Below, one piece after another: positions 35,713 through 45,422 of a stretch of 64,000 nt of DNA. The stretch's first letter is position 1, and every line of letters begins with the position of its first letter. Under the pieces are notes generated by a model. That model saw nothing but the letters and a program-made list of their open reading frames with translations. It searched no databases and had not been told where the DNA came from. Source of the DNA: Trinickia violacea (GTDB taxonomy: Bacteria; Pseudomonadota; Gammaproteobacteria; Burkholderiales; Burkholderiaceae). The stretch is from the NCBI RefSeq assembly GCF_005280735.1, contig NZ_CP040077.1:3906001-3970000 (forward strand). Direction: 5' to 3'. The translations under genes were made by a program, and so were the position numbers.

Positions 35713-36972
35713 CTACGCCCCGGGACGCACGGCGTGACCTTTCGCGCCAGCGTTGCGCAACAACTGCCCGAGCCGCACATCGAACCGCCCGAGCACAGCC
35801 GCGGGCGCGAGCGACTCTTCGGCAAAGCGGCGCGCCGCCTCGCCGAGCATGGCGCGCCGCAGCGGATCGTCCGCCAGGCCCGTAATCGCCCCCACAAGAG
35901 CCTCGACGTTCTCCGGCTCCACGACTACACCACGCTCCGCCACGACGGCGTAGAGCTCGGTTTCCGGCCGCGCCATCGCGATGATCGCCCCGCCGCTCGC
36001 CAGCATGCCGGTCAGCTTCGACGGCATCACGAGGTCGGCGGCGTCGCCGCGTTGCGGCAAAACGTGGATATCGGCGAGATTGAGCAGTTCGTTCAGACGC
36101 TCGGCCGGCTGCAACGGCATGAAGCGGCAATTCGGCAGACCTTCGCAGCGCCGCATCAGATCGGCCTTCGTCGCGCCGTTGCCGCAGAACACGAATCGGA
36201 TATCGGCCCGCTCGACAAGACGCGCCGCGGCCTGCGCCAGCAGTTCGATGCCCTGCTTCGAGCCCATGTTGCCGGAGTACAGCACGACCTTGTCGCCGGC
36301 GGGAATGTCGAGCTCGCGCCGGTAGTCGCTCGCGCGGCCCAGCGGATAGATCACGCTGGTGTCCACCCAGTTCGGAAGCGAGAACACCTTGGCGGCGTCG
36401 ACGCCGAGGCGCCGCGCGCGCTCGACCATCTTGTCCGAGATCGACGACACCACATCGAAACGGTGCAGCAGCGCGCGCTCGAGCGCATGCGCGATGCGTG
36501 CTGCGCTCGCCCGTTTGAGCAAGCCGAGATTGAAGGCCGCATCCACTTCGAAGTCCTGCACGTGCAGCCAGCTCTTCGCGCCCGTCAGGCGTGCGAGGAG
36601 CGCGGCGGCCGGCGCGCACATCAGCGTCGGCGCGATCGCCATCACCACGTCGGGACGCCAGAATGCCTGGCGCAGCACGAGCGGCAGCGAGGCGAGCGCG
36701 AACGTTGCCAGATGCAGCATGCGCGCGACGCCGCCCGGCTTGTGCGGAACCCAGAGCGGCGCGCGCCAGAGCTGCACGCCGCGCACGACTTCGCAGCGAT
36801 AGCGCCACGCCGAATAGCCTTGCGCGACTTGCCACTCCGGGTAATACGGCGGCGCGCAGACCACGCGCACGTCGTGGCCGAACCGCACCAGCGTCTCGGC
36901 CATCTCGGCCGTGTACTTGCCGATGCCCGTCAATTCAGGCGCGTAGTTGAGCCCGTAAATCAAGATCTTCAT
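35713..36972 (-). CDS. WcaI/WbuB-like glycosyltransferase (GT4)
   Basis: Family-4 transferase of 419 residues close to the colanic acid/O-antigen WcaI and WbuB type. MKILIYGLNYAPELTGIGKYTAEMA is their hallmark acceptor start, followed by APPYYPEWQV and KSWLHVQDFEVDAAF. The donor half has VVLYSGNMGSKQGIELLAQA, FVFCGNGATKADL and ADLVMPSKLTGMLASGG, then a variant of the EX7E motif (MPSKLTGMLA). WcaI transfers fucose in the colanic acid pathway; together with gmd and fcl just upstream this makes fucosylation a reasonable guess. Confidence 0.87.
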   Translation of the reverse strand: MKILIYGLNYAPELTGIGKYTAEMAETLVRFGHDVRVVCAPPYYPEWQVAQGYSAWRYRCEVVRGVQLWRAPLWVPHKPGGVARMLHLATFALASLPLVLRQAFWRPDVVMAIAPTLMCAPAAALLARLTGAKSWLHVQDFEVDAAFNLGLLKRASAARIAHALERALLHRFDVVSSISDKMVERARRLGVDAAKVFSLPNWVDTSVIYPLGRASDYRRELDIPAGDKVVLYSGNMGSKQGIELLAQAAARLVERADIRFVFCGNGATKADLMRRCEGLPNCRFMPLQPAERLNELLNLADIHVLPQRGDAADLVMPSKLTGMLASGGAIIAMARPETELYAVVAERGVVVEPENVEALVGAITGLADDPLRRAMLGEAARRFAEESLAPAAVLGRFDVRLGQLLRNAGAKGHAVRPGA

Positions 36973-37024
36973 TGTCGTATCCGGCCTGGGGCCTGTTCAC
37001 GCTGACAACAGGCCTGCGCTCGCT

Positions 37025-38167
37025 TCAATCCACCAGCATCACGGCGCACCCGCGCGCGATGCTGGCCGCCGCTGAAGGCGGGTCGAAGCGCTGGATGATC
37101 GACATGCAGCGCTTGGCTGTGCCGACGGTATCCGCGAAGGCTTCCGTGGCCTTCAAGAGCGTGCGCTGCAGCGCGGCGACGTCGCCCGCCGTGAACGCAT
37201 AGCCGCTCTCGCCATCGACGATCAGCTCGGGCACGCAGCCGCAGCTCTCGCTGACCACCGCGGGGCAGCCGTGGCTCAGCGCCTCGTTGACGACGAGACC
37301 CCACGGCTCGCTGAGGCTCGGCAGCACCATGCAGGTCGCGCCGTAGTATTCGCGCGATAGCGGCTCGTCCTGCAGGCTGCCCACGAAATGCACGGCATCG
37401 TCGAGCCCGAGTTCGCTCACCCGCGCGAGCAAGGCGTCGTGCATCGGCCCGGTGCCGACGATGCGCAGTGTCGCATCGGGCATCCTGGCGCGAATCCCCA
37501 CGAAGGCTTCGAGCAGCGTGCCGATGCCTTTCTCCTCCGACAGACGGCCGACAAAAAGAAACACCGGCTTATGGTCGGCGCGATAGTGCGTGCGTTCTTC
37601 GAGCACGCGCTCCGGCGAGAACGAACGCGGCATCGCGGCGGCCTGGCACGGAATGAAGATCTTTTCCTTCTTCGCGCCGAGCGACATCAGGTAGTCCCGG
37701 CTGCGCTCGCCGAAGCCGAAGTAGCCGTCGCACAGCGAAAAGAACACGCGTTTCGGAATCGACGTGACGAGCTTGCGCGGCCGGTCGCGCCCGGTCGAAT
37801 CGCAGAACACCGCGCGGCGCTTGCCGGTCACGATGCAGGCGGCGAGCATCGCCCAATACTCCGGACGGTGGTAGCCCGGAAGCACGATCAGATCGGACTT
37901 CGCCCTGAGCACTTCCCATGTGAGGCGCGTGATCATCTTCCAGGTGGGCACGTCTTCGTAGCAGCCGTCGAAGAGCTTTTGCATCGGATAGCGATGGTAC
38001 GAATAGTCGACGTCGGAGAAGCCGATCCGGTAGACCTCGGTATCGGCGATCTGTACCACCGAGTACTTGATCGCACCCGCGGCGGAGATGTTGTGCAACG
38101 CCGAAAACACGACCCCCTTGTGCCGCGACCACACGACGTTATGAAAAATCGTGACCGAAGCTGTCAT
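37025..38167 (-). CDS. GT4-family glycosyltransferase
   Basis: Family-4 glycosyltransferase of 380 residues. It begins TASVTIFHNVVWSRHKGVVF and contains YHRPEYWAMLAACIVTGKR, then the donor half: HKPVFLFVGRLSEEKGIGTL, LRIVGTGPMH and the EX7E motif in PSLSEPWGLVVNEALSHGCP. AGGGGA lies before ATG 38167. The frame also has an ATG at 38206, inside the fcl stop region; both are possible but the later one fits better. It sits between fcl and the WcaI-like gene on the same strand. Confidence 0.85.
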   Translation of the reverse strand: MTASVTIFHNVVWSRHKGVVFSALHNISAAGAIKYSVVQIADTEVYRIGFSDVDYSYHRYPMQKLFDGCYEDVPTWKMITRLTWEVLRAKSDLIVLPGYHRPEYWAMLAACIVTGKRRAVFCDSTGRDRPRKLVTSIPKRVFFSLCDGYFGFGERSRDYLMSLGAKKEKIFIPCQAAAMPRSFSPERVLEERTHYRADHKPVFLFVGRLSEEKGIGTLLEAFVGIRARMPDATLRIVGTGPMHDALLARVSELGLDDAVHFVGSLQDEPLSREYYGATCMVLPSLSEPWGLVVNEALSHGCPAVVSESCGCVPELIVDGESGYAFTAGDVAALQRTLLKATEAFADTVGTAKRCMSIIQRFDPPSAAASIARGCAVMLVD

Positions 38168-38198
38168 GTCCGTTTGTCCCCTAAGTGTCGATGGAATC

Positions 38199-39158
38199 TC
38201 AAGCATGCGCAGGCACCCGAACCGCTTGCGCGCCGTAGCCCGCCACGAAGTCCTGATACGTTTGCCGGATTCCGTCCTCGAGTCCGATCTGAGCGCACCA
38301 TCCCATCTCTGTCAGCCGCGACACGTCGAGCAGCTTTTGCGGCGTGCCGTCCGGCTTCGACGTATCGAAAACGAGTTGGCCGCGATAGCCGACGATGCCG
38401 GCAATGCATTCGGCGAGCTCGCGGATCGAGAGATCCACGCCCACGCCGACGTTGTAGAGCCCTTCCGTCACGTCGCGCTCGAGGATGAAGCGCGTCGCGG
38501 CCGCCAGATCGTCCACGTGCAGGAACTCGCGGCGCGGCGTGCCGGTGCCCCATACCGTCAGCGTTTCGTCGCCGTTCAGCTTCGCCTCGTGGGCTTTGCG
38601 GATCAGCGCGGGCAGCACGTGGCTGCTCTTCAAGTCGTAGTTGTCGTTCGGGCCGTAGAGGTTGGTCGGCATCACCGCGACGTACTTCGTCCCGTACTGC
38701 CGGTTGTACGACTCGCAGAGCTTCAAGCCCGCGATCTTCGCGATCGCATAAGCGTCGTTGGTCGGCTCGAGGGCGGAGGTCAGCAGGTACTCCTCGCGAA
38801 TCGGCTGCGGGCACGCCTTCGGATAGATGCACGACGAACCGAAGAACACGAGCCGCTGCACGCCTGCTTGATACGCCGCGTGGATCACGTTGGTCTCGAT
38901 CGCGAGGTTCTCGTAGATGAACGAAGCCGGCTGCGATGCATTCGCGAAGATGCCGCCGACGCGCGCCGCTGCCAGCAGCACCACGTCGACTTTCGCTTCG
39001 TCGAAAAAGCGCTCCACGGCGGACTGATTCGTAAGATCGAGTTCCGCGTGCGTGCGCGTCACGAGGTTGCCGTAGCCGTGCGCGAGAAGCTCGCGCACGA
39101 GCGCGGAGCCGACCATGCCGCGATGGCCCGCCACATAGATGCGTGCGTTCTTGTCCAT
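38199..39158 (-). CDS. fcl: GDP-L-fucose synthase
   Basis: Epimerase-reductase of 319 residues that converts GDP-4-keto-6-deoxymannose to GDP-L-fucose with NADPH, in the cytoplasm. Rossmann start RIYVAGHRGMVGSALVREL, the SSCIYPK region, and the YAIAKIAGL catalytic Tyr-Lys pair are typical of Fcl/WcaG. It ends NPxxW-free in the usual length. The ATG at 39158 lies 5 bp after the gmd stop, so gmd and fcl are coupled and make GDP-fucose for the neighbouring transferases. Confidence 0.95.
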   Translation of the reverse strand: MDKNARIYVAGHRGMVGSALVRELLAHGYGNLVTRTHAELDLTNQSAVERFFDEAKVDVVLLAAARVGGIFANASQPASFIYENLAIETNVIHAAYQAGVQRLVFFGSSCIYPKACPQPIREEYLLTSALEPTNDAYAIAKIAGLKLCESYNRQYGTKYVAVMPTNLYGPNDNYDLKSSHVLPALIRKAHEAKLNGDETLTVWGTGTPRREFLHVDDLAAATRFILERDVTEGLYNVGVGVDLSIRELAECIAGIVGYRGQLVFDTSKPDGTPQKLLDVSRLTEMGWCAQIGLEDGIRQTYQDFVAGYGAQAVRVPAHA

Positions 39159-39163
39159 GGCGC

Positions 39164-40282
39164 TCACTCGTGATGTTCGAGCGCCGTGAAGCCGGCGAGG
39201 GTCACGAGCGCATCGCGCCGCGCGATCTGATAATCGGAGCGCACCATCTCCTTGACGAGCGAGATGAACGGCGTGCGCGGCTGCCATCCGAGCTTCGCGT
39301 GCGCTTTCGACGGGTCGCCGAGCAGCGTCTCGACTTCGGTCGGCCGGAAGTAGCGCGGATCGACACGCACGATCACCTGCCCCGGCATCAGGCGCGTCTC
39401 GCGGCTTTCCACCTTTTCGACGACGCCGACCTCATCGACACCGCTGCCTTCGAAGCGGATCGTCACGCCCAATTCGGCCGCCGCGTATTGCACGAATTCG
39501 CGCACGCTGTACTGCACGCCCGTGGCGATCACGTAGTCTTCGGGCGTCTGCTGCTGGAGCATGAGCCACTGCATCTCGACGTAATCGCGCGCATGGCCCC
39601 AGTCGCGCAGCGCGGACAGATTGCCGAGGTACAGCTCGTCCTGCAGGCCCACCGCCATGCGGGCGATCGCGCGCGTGATCTTGCGCGTGACGAAGGTCTC
39701 CCCGCGCACGGGCGATTCGTGATTGAACAAGATGCCGTTGCACGCGTAGATGCCGTAGGCTTCGCGATAGTTGACGGTCGTCCAATACGCGAAGAGCTTC
39801 GCGACCGCATACGGGCTGCGCGGATAGAACGGCGTCGTCTCGCGCTGCGGCACTTCCTGCACGAGACCATAGAGCTCCGAGGTCGACGCCTGATAGAAGC
39901 GCGTCTTCTTCTCCATGCCGAGAATGCGGATCGCCTCGAGGATGCGCAGCGCGCCGAGACCGTCGGCATTCGCCGTGTACTCGGGCTCCTCGAACGACAC
40001 CGCCACATGGCTTTGCGCGGCGAGGTTGTAGATCTCGTCGGGCTCGACGCGCTGAATGATGCGCAGCATGCTCGTCGAGTCGGTCAGGTCGCCATGATGC
40101 AAAAAGAGCCGTTGGTCCGGCTCGTGCGGATCGTGATACAGGTGATCGATCCGGTCGGTGTTGAACAGCGAGGTGCGGCGTTTGATGCCGTGTACTTCGT
40201 AGCCTTTATCGAGCAGCAATTCGGCGAGATACGAGCCGTCCTGCCCGGTGATGCCGGTGATCAAAGCGACCTTTCGATTCAT
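39164..40282 (-). CDS. gmd: GDP-mannose 4,6-dehydratase
   Basis: Short-chain dehydratase of 372 residues that turns GDP-D-mannose into GDP-4-keto-6-deoxy-D-mannose. NAD(P) motif KVALITGITGQDGSYLAELL; GIKRRTSLFNTDRID; catalytic YASSS-like FYQASTSELYG and the YxxxK pair in SPYAVAKLFAYW; C-terminal YFRPTEVETLLGDPSKA. GGGGGAATGGAAG precedes the ATG at 40282. First step of GDP-fucose supply in this locus; sits directly upstream of fcl. Confidence 0.96.
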   Translation of the reverse strand: MNRKVALITGITGQDGSYLAELLLDKGYEVHGIKRRTSLFNTDRIDHLYHDPHEPDQRLFLHHGDLTDSTSMLRIIQRVEPDEIYNLAAQSHVAVSFEEPEYTANADGLGALRILEAIRILGMEKKTRFYQASTSELYGLVQEVPQRETTPFYPRSPYAVAKLFAYWTTVNYREAYGIYACNGILFNHESPVRGETFVTRKITRAIARMAVGLQDELYLGNLSALRDWGHARDYVEMQWLMLQQQTPEDYVIATGVQYSVREFVQYAAAELGVTIRFEGSGVDEVGVVEKVESRETRLMPGQVIVRVDPRYFRPTEVETLLGDPSKAHAKLGWQPRTPFISLVKEMVRSDYQIARRDALVTLAGFTALEHHE

Positions 40283-40383
40283 CTTCCATTCCCCCAGTTG
40301 TGTCGATCGTCCGGCAGCGAGTTGCGCCACCCGCTGCCACGGCGTTGTCGATTACGTCTTAACTTCCACTGCGTTCATTGCGT

Positions 40384-42624
40384 TCATTGCTCGGCGATGC
40401 TGTCGTATCCGTAGTAGCCGCCACGATAGGCGCCGCCGATCAGCGGCGTCGCTTGCGGCACGTCGGTGAGCAGCACGCCCTTCAGGTTCACGCCGCCCGT
40501 TTGCAGGCGCTTCACCGTCTCGCTGATCTCGCCGATCGGATGACGCCCGTAGCGCACGACGAGCAGCGTCGTGCCCGCGTGCTTGCCGATCACGGTCGAG
40601 TCCGTGACCGCGAGCACCGGCGGCGTATCGATGATCACGAGGTCGTACTTGCTCTTGAGGTCGTCGAGCATTTCGCGGAAGCGGTCGCTCATCAGGAGTT
40701 CGGACGGATGCGTCGGCAGCGAGCCCTTGGCGAGCACGTCGAGACCCGGCAGCACGTCGTGCTGGATCACCGGCCCGGCATCGCCACCGCGCAGCACGTC
40801 GGAGAGGCCCGGCTGATGGCGCACGCCGAAGTGCGAGTGCACTTCGCCGCGCCGCATGTCGCCGTCGATCACGAGCACCCGCTTGCCCGCCGATGCGACG
40901 AGCGCCGCGAGATTGACCGACAGGAACGACTTGCCGGCGTCGGGGCGCGAGCCCGTCACCATCACGATGTTGTTGCGCGCATGATCGAGCGAGAGCTGCA
41001 GCGAGGTGCGCAGGCTGCGCACGCCTTCCACCGCGACGTCCTGCGGCGCTTGCGCGGCGAGCACGTGCAGGCCCTGGCGGCGCATCATCACGTTCTGTTG
41101 CAGACGCAACTGCTGGCCGGAGCGCGGCACAACCGCGAATACCGGCACGCCGAGCGCGTTCTCGATCTCGTCCGGACGCTCGACGCCGCCATAGAGCGAC
41201 TTGCGGATAAACGCCACCACGACGCCGACGAAGAGGCCGCCGCCGAGGCTGAAGATCACGACGAGGAAACGCTTCGGCCACACCGGCTGATCGGGGGTTT
41301 CGGCGAAGTCGACGACGCGCACGTTGCCGACCTGCCCCGCCTTCACGATGCGCAACTGCTGCGCGCTGTTGAGCAGATTCGTATAGAGCTCGGTATCGAC
41401 ACGCACGTCGCGCAACAGACGCAGCGCGGTTTGCTCGGTATCGGGCAGCGTCGCGACGTTCTTTGTCATATCGCCTTGCTGGCCCTGCAGCTCGGCGATC
41501 TGCGCATCGAGCGCCGCAACCGCCGGGTGGTTCGCCGTAAAGCGTTGCGAGAGCTCCGCGCGTTGCTGCTGGAGGTCGGCGAGCTTGGTCTTGTTCGCGA
41601 CGATCTGCTGCAGCAGCAGACGGCTTTCTTCGGAGAGATCGACCGTGCCGTGGTTGTTACGGAACGTGTTGTAGCGCTGCTCAGCGTTATCGAGCTCCTT
41701 GCGCAGTTGCGGCAGTTGCTGATCGAGGAACGCGAGCGTGTGCTCGGCTTCGGCCGAGCGCCGGTCGACGTCCTGCTGGATAAACTGGCGCGCGACGTTG
41801 TTGACGATGTTGGCGGTGAGCTTCGGGTCGCTGCCTTCGAGGCTCACGCTGATGATGCCGGACTGCAGCGTCATCTCTTGCACGAGCATCGCCTTTTGCA
41901 GCCGCTGGACGGTATCGAGCGTCGAGAAGCGCTGCAATTCGAACTGCGTGCCCGGACGGCCCGAGATCTGGTCGACATGCACGGTCACCGGCCCGGCCGA
42001 AGTCGTGCCGGTCACGTCCTGGCCGACCTTGCCGCTCGCGATTGCGATGCCGTCGGAGTTGTTCAGCGTAAAGGCGCCGTTCGGCCCCGCCGTCACCGTG
42101 AACTTCTTGCCGTACAGGTCGCTCGGCGTATCGAAGCGCGACACGCTGATCGTCTCGTTGCCCCATGCGTAGCCCGCGAGGTTCATGAACGGCGGCAGCG
42201 TGAAGCCCCACCGGCCGTTCACGAGGTCACCGACGAACCCGCCTACGAGCGGCAGCGCCTTCGGCGACGCCGAAATGTCGAGATGGAGGCGCTTGACCGT
42301 TTCCTCGGTGACGAGCCGCGACTTCAGCAGCTCGATTTCGGCCGCCGTCGTCGCCTTCGTCGCGAACATGCCGGCCAGCGGCTCGATCTGCTGACGGTTG
42401 TTGTTATTGTTGTTCTCGTTGTTCGAGTCCTCGACCTGGATCATCACGTCGGCCTTATAGACCGCGGGCGCAAGGAACGCATAGGCGAGCCCCAGCGTCA
42501 GCACGGCGAGCGTGATGAACAGGATCGTGCGCCAGCTCGCGGCGATTGCCGCCAGATAATCGGCAAGTCTTAGCTCATCGCCGGCCGCCACGTCGGTGTA
42601 GCGGTTGTCGAAGTTCATAGCCAT
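40384..42624 (-). CDS. Polysaccharide tyrosine autokinase (Wzc/BceF-like)
   Basis: Inner-membrane co-polymerase and BY-kinase of 746 residues that controls chain length with the Wza-like exporter. N-terminal Wzz helix (SWRTILFITLAVLTLGLAYAFL), a periplasmic part with an Asn run (NENNNNNN) near residue 70, coiled coils (~290-420), second TM (FLVVIFSLGGGLFVGVVVAF), and a kinase domain with Walker A RPDAGKSFLS, Walker A' VLVIDGDMRRG and Walker B LVIIDTPP. The C-terminus has a short tyrosine cluster (RGGYYGYDS), fewer tyrosines than in E. coli Wzc. Start at ATG 42624; a GTG is 9 nt upstream. Confidence 0.93.
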   Translation of the reverse strand: MAMNFDNRYTDVAAGDELRLADYLAAIAASWRTILFITLAVLTLGLAYAFLAPAVYKADVMIQVEDSNNENNNNNNRQQIEPLAGMFATKATTAAEIELLKSRLVTEETVKRLHLDISASPKALPLVGGFVGDLVNGRWGFTLPPFMNLAGYAWGNETISVSRFDTPSDLYGKKFTVTAGPNGAFTLNNSDGIAIASGKVGQDVTGTTSAGPVTVHVDQISGRPGTQFELQRFSTLDTVQRLQKAMLVQEMTLQSGIISVSLEGSDPKLTANIVNNVARQFIQQDVDRRSAEAEHTLAFLDQQLPQLRKELDNAEQRYNTFRNNHGTVDLSEESRLLLQQIVANKTKLADLQQQRAELSQRFTANHPAVAALDAQIAELQGQQGDMTKNVATLPDTEQTALRLLRDVRVDTELYTNLLNSAQQLRIVKAGQVGNVRVVDFAETPDQPVWPKRFLVVIFSLGGGLFVGVVVAFIRKSLYGGVERPDEIENALGVPVFAVVPRSGQQLRLQQNVMMRRQGLHVLAAQAPQDVAVEGVRSLRTSLQLSLDHARNNIVMVTGSRPDAGKSFLSVNLAALVASAGKRVLVIDGDMRRGEVHSHFGVRHQPGLSDVLRGGDAGPVIQHDVLPGLDVLAKGSLPTHPSELLMSDRFREMLDDLKSKYDLVIIDTPPVLAVTDSTVIGKHAGTTLLVVRYGRHPIGEISETVKRLQTGGVNLKGVLLTDVPQATPLIGGAYRGGYYGYDSIAEQ

Positions 42625-42694
42625 GTCAGTCACTTACTCCAATCTCGTCACGTCGCGAGGGGCCGCCCAAAGGGCAAGGTGGGCGGCGTCACAC

Positions 42695-43840
42695 TCATTT
42701 CGTCACGATGGCTGCGGTCAGCCCCGCGTTGATCGCAGGCAGGAACAGATTCAGCACGCGGTTGAATTTCACGAGCGCCCCGTTGTCGACGTAGACGACA
42801 TCCTTCGGCTGCAGATAGAACTGGTTCGCGAGCACCATCGAAACCGGTGACGTCGCATCCAGGTGGTAGATCTGCGGGTTATCGCCGGTCGAGTCGCGAA
42901 TCACGAACAGCTGCTGCGCCTCCGCCGTGTTCGGATTCAGGCTGCCCGCCTGCGAGAGCGCTTCGGCGAGCGTCAGCGTGCCGTTGCGCATCGGCATGAT
43001 GGTGGCCGGCTTGTTCACTTCGCCCATCAGGTAGACGCCGTGCTCGTCACGCGAGCTCACGCGCACGAGGTCGCCGTTCTTCAGGACGATTTCATTCGGG
43101 CTGTGGCCGGTGCGGATCATCTCGGCGACGTTGAGCGGATACGTCTTGTCGCCGCGCACGAGTTCCACCTGGCTCTGGTCGGCGTTCGCCGTATAGCCGC
43201 CCGCGCGGCCCACCGCCTGCGTGAGCGTCATCGGGATGTCGTTCATCGTGAGCGCGCCGGGCAGACGCACTTCGCCGTCCACATACACCGTTCCCGAGCG
43301 GAACGACGACACGCGCACCGTCACTTCCGGGCTCTTGTAGACCTTGCTGATGCGCGAGACGACGATGCGCTGGATCTGCTCGACGTTCAGCCCGCCCACG
43401 TGCACGGTGCCCGCGTACGGGAACTGCACGTTGCCTTTCTCGTCGACGAGAAAGCCGGGCACGGCATCGCTCGTCGAGGTCGACTGGTTCGGCTGCCCAA
43501 GCGCGGCAGCGAGTTCGGGGTGATCCCAGACGGTGATCTGCAGCACGTCGCCGGGGCCGATCTGATACGGGCCGGCCTTGCCGAACAGGGTCTGCGTTTC
43601 CGTGGACACCTGCTGCATCGAAGACGCTTTCATCTGATGGATCAGGTTGAGGTTGATGTCGGTGATCGGCACCGGCACACCCTGCTCCTTCTCGGCGCTG
43701 TATTCCCCGCCGCTTTGCGCGACGGTCGGCGGCGTAATCATGCGCTGCCCCGGCACAATCGAGCAGGCCGACAGGACAGCGGTGATCATCATCAACATCC
43801 ACAGGCGATAGCGCATATTCCGCATACTCATTAGGTTCAT
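42695..43840 (-). CDS. Outer-membrane polysaccharide exporter (Wza/BceE-like)
   Basis: Lipoprotein of 381 residues that forms the outer-membrane export channel. Signal peptide with lipobox VLSAC (Cys near 26). PES domain: YQIGPGDVLQITVWDHPELA, then QFPYAGTVHVGGLNVEQIQR; SLBB repeats follow (VYVDGEVRLPGALTMNDIPM, VYLMGEVNKPATIMPMRNGT). GGAGGG before ATG 43840 excludes the longer open frame. Directly upstream of the tyrosine autokinase, its partner. Sits after the priming transferase on the same strand. Confidence 0.93.
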   Translation of the reverse strand: MNLMSMRNMRYRLWMLMMITAVLSACSIVPGQRMITPPTVAQSGGEYSAEKEQGVPVPITDINLNLIHQMKASSMQQVSTETQTLFGKAGPYQIGPGDVLQITVWDHPELAAALGQPNQSTSTSDAVPGFLVDEKGNVQFPYAGTVHVGGLNVEQIQRIVVSRISKVYKSPEVTVRVSSFRSGTVYVDGEVRLPGALTMNDIPMTLTQAVGRAGGYTANADQSQVELVRGDKTYPLNVAEMIRTGHSPNEIVLKNGDLVRVSSRDEHGVYLMGEVNKPATIMPMRNGTLTLAEALSQAGSLNPNTAEAQQLFVIRDSTGDNPQIYHLDATSPVSMVLANQFYLQPKDVVYVDNGALVKFNRVLNLFLPAINAGLTAAIVTK

Positions 43841-43896
43841 GGTCCGTCCCTCCGTACCGCTGTTGTTAGGTTCTTCATTTGGCTCACCTCTTCGCG

Positions 43897-45282
43897 TCAG
43901 TACGCGTTGCTGTGTACCAATCCCTTGACAATGGTCGCTGCGATGATCCGCATGTCGAGTCCGAACGACCAGTTCCCCAGGTAGTACAAATCGTGCGCGA
44001 CACGCCGCTCCATCTTTTCGATGCGATCGGTTTCGCCCCGATACCCGTTGACTTGCGCCCAGCCGGTAATGCCGGGTTTGATGCGATAGCGGTGGATGTA
44101 CCCAGCAACCACCTTTTGATAGAGATCGTCGTGTTCGATCGCGTGAGGCCGCGGCCCCACCACCGACATGTCGCCGCGCAGCACATTGAAGAATTGCGGC
44201 AGCTCGTCGAGGCTCGTCCGGCGCAGGAACGCGCCGAGCTTCGTGATGCGCGGATCGTTGCGCGTAGCCTGCTTCACGACGCCCTTTTCTTCTGTGTGCA
44301 GGCGCATAGAACGGAACTTGTAGATGGTGAAGACTCGGCCGTCGGCGCCCTTTCGCTTCTGCTTGAAGAACACCGGACCGGGCGACGAGAGCTTCACGGC
44401 GATCGCGATCGCAATGAGCAGCGGCGCCAGGCCGGTCAGCGCGCACAGTGCGAACACGCGATCGAACAAATCCTTCTTGAAGAGGGCGGACGGCGACAGC
44501 GGCGACGCGATGAGGTTGATCGCCGGCACGCCGAGCAAGTCGATGACGCCGCTGTTCTCGAACAGCGCAATGCTGCGCACGTCGGGCATGAAGCGGATGT
44601 TGACGAGGTCGTTGCGGAACTCGCCGACGAGCCTGAACATGACGCGTTCTTCGGACAACGGCAGCGCGAGCCATAGTTCGTGCACGTCGTTGCCGCGGAT
44701 GTAGTTTGCGAACGCTTCGAGGTCGTCGAACGTGCTGACACGCGGATTGGAGGGCAGGTGCTGCTCCGGATGCGTGTTGTAGACCGCTGTCGCGCGAAAA
44801 CCGGTGGCGGGCGCGCGTTCGATGCGGCGCAGGATCGCGTCGCAATGCGCGCCGCAGCCGACGATCGCCACTTGGTGCAAGTTCAAGCCGGCGTTGCGCA
44901 AGCGCGCAAGCACGGCATGGATCATGATCCGGTACGCGATCAAGAGGCCAGCCGCCATCGCGGTCCAATACGCGAACCACAGGCGCGAGACCATATCGAT
45001 CTGCCGCACCGAGAACATCGCCATCATCGCGCACGCCTGCACGACCAAGAAGGCCAGCGAGACTTGTCCCGCCAACACGAGCTTCGAGCGGCCGCGCCAC
45101 GACTCGTAGACGCCGAACACCGGAAACAACACCAGCGCGAACGCCGCCGAAAAAATGACGAATGCGGAATAAAAGCCGCTTTTTTCCCAATCTTCGAAGC
45201 GAATTTGCGACGCCACGGCCGCGCCCGTGATGATGAGCGCCACGTCGACAATCCTCGCCAAAAAACCTTGCAAGTCACGCAT
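43897..45282 (-). CDS. Undecaprenyl-phosphate glucose/hexose-1-phosphate transferase (priming)
   Basis: Membrane priming enzyme of 461 residues in the BceB/WcaJ group, which loads a hexose-1-phosphate onto undecaprenyl phosphate. N-terminal helices (VDVALIITGAAVASQI, SAFVIFSAAFALVLFPVFGV), a CoA-binding-like middle (VAIVGCGAHCDAILRRI), a membrane hairpin (FALCALTGLAPLLIAIAIAV), and the catalytic domain (VFFKQKRKGADGRVFTIYKF, RTSLDELPQFFNVLRGDMSV, PGITGWAQVNGYRG). MRDLQG start at 45282; a GTG 15 nt upstream is possible. It begins the lipid-linked repeat unit. Confidence 0.93.
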   Translation of the reverse strand: MRDLQGFLARIVDVALIITGAAVASQIRFEDWEKSGFYSAFVIFSAAFALVLFPVFGVYESWRGRSKLVLAGQVSLAFLVVQACAMMAMFSVRQIDMVSRLWFAYWTAMAAGLLIAYRIMIHAVLARLRNAGLNLHQVAIVGCGAHCDAILRRIERAPATGFRATAVYNTHPEQHLPSNPRVSTFDDLEAFANYIRGNDVHELWLALPLSEERVMFRLVGEFRNDLVNIRFMPDVRSIALFENSGVIDLLGVPAINLIASPLSPSALFKKDLFDRVFALCALTGLAPLLIAIAIAVKLSSPGPVFFKQKRKGADGRVFTIYKFRSMRLHTEEKGVVKQATRNDPRITKLGAFLRRTSLDELPQFFNVLRGDMSVVGPRPHAIEHDDLYQKVVAGYIHRYRIKPGITGWAQVNGYRGETDRIEKMERRVAHDLYYLGNWSFGLDMRIIAATIVKGLVHSNAY

Positions 45283-45364
45283 TTTCTTACCCCGCACTTC
45301 CGTCTTTCACTACTTGAGCGGTACGACCGCCACGACGTTATCGATGCGACGCCCCGAGCCACGC

Positions 45365-45393
45365 CCACCGGCACAATTGTTCTCAGCCGGTGG
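45365..45393. other. Hairpin between manC-like and priming transferase genes
   Basis: CCACCGG and CCGGTGG pair across a 15-nt loop in the 140-bp spacer. No uridine run, so it may modulate rather than stop the transcript. Confidence 0.45.
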
Positions 45394-45422
45394 AGCATTC
45401 CGCAGACTTTTAGGCCTACGGA

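Noticed and set aside
40378..42573. 731-codon plus-strand open frame across the tyrosine autokinase gene
   Set aside because: Antisense shadow; composition (Arg/His/Leu-rich, no domains) does not look like a protein.
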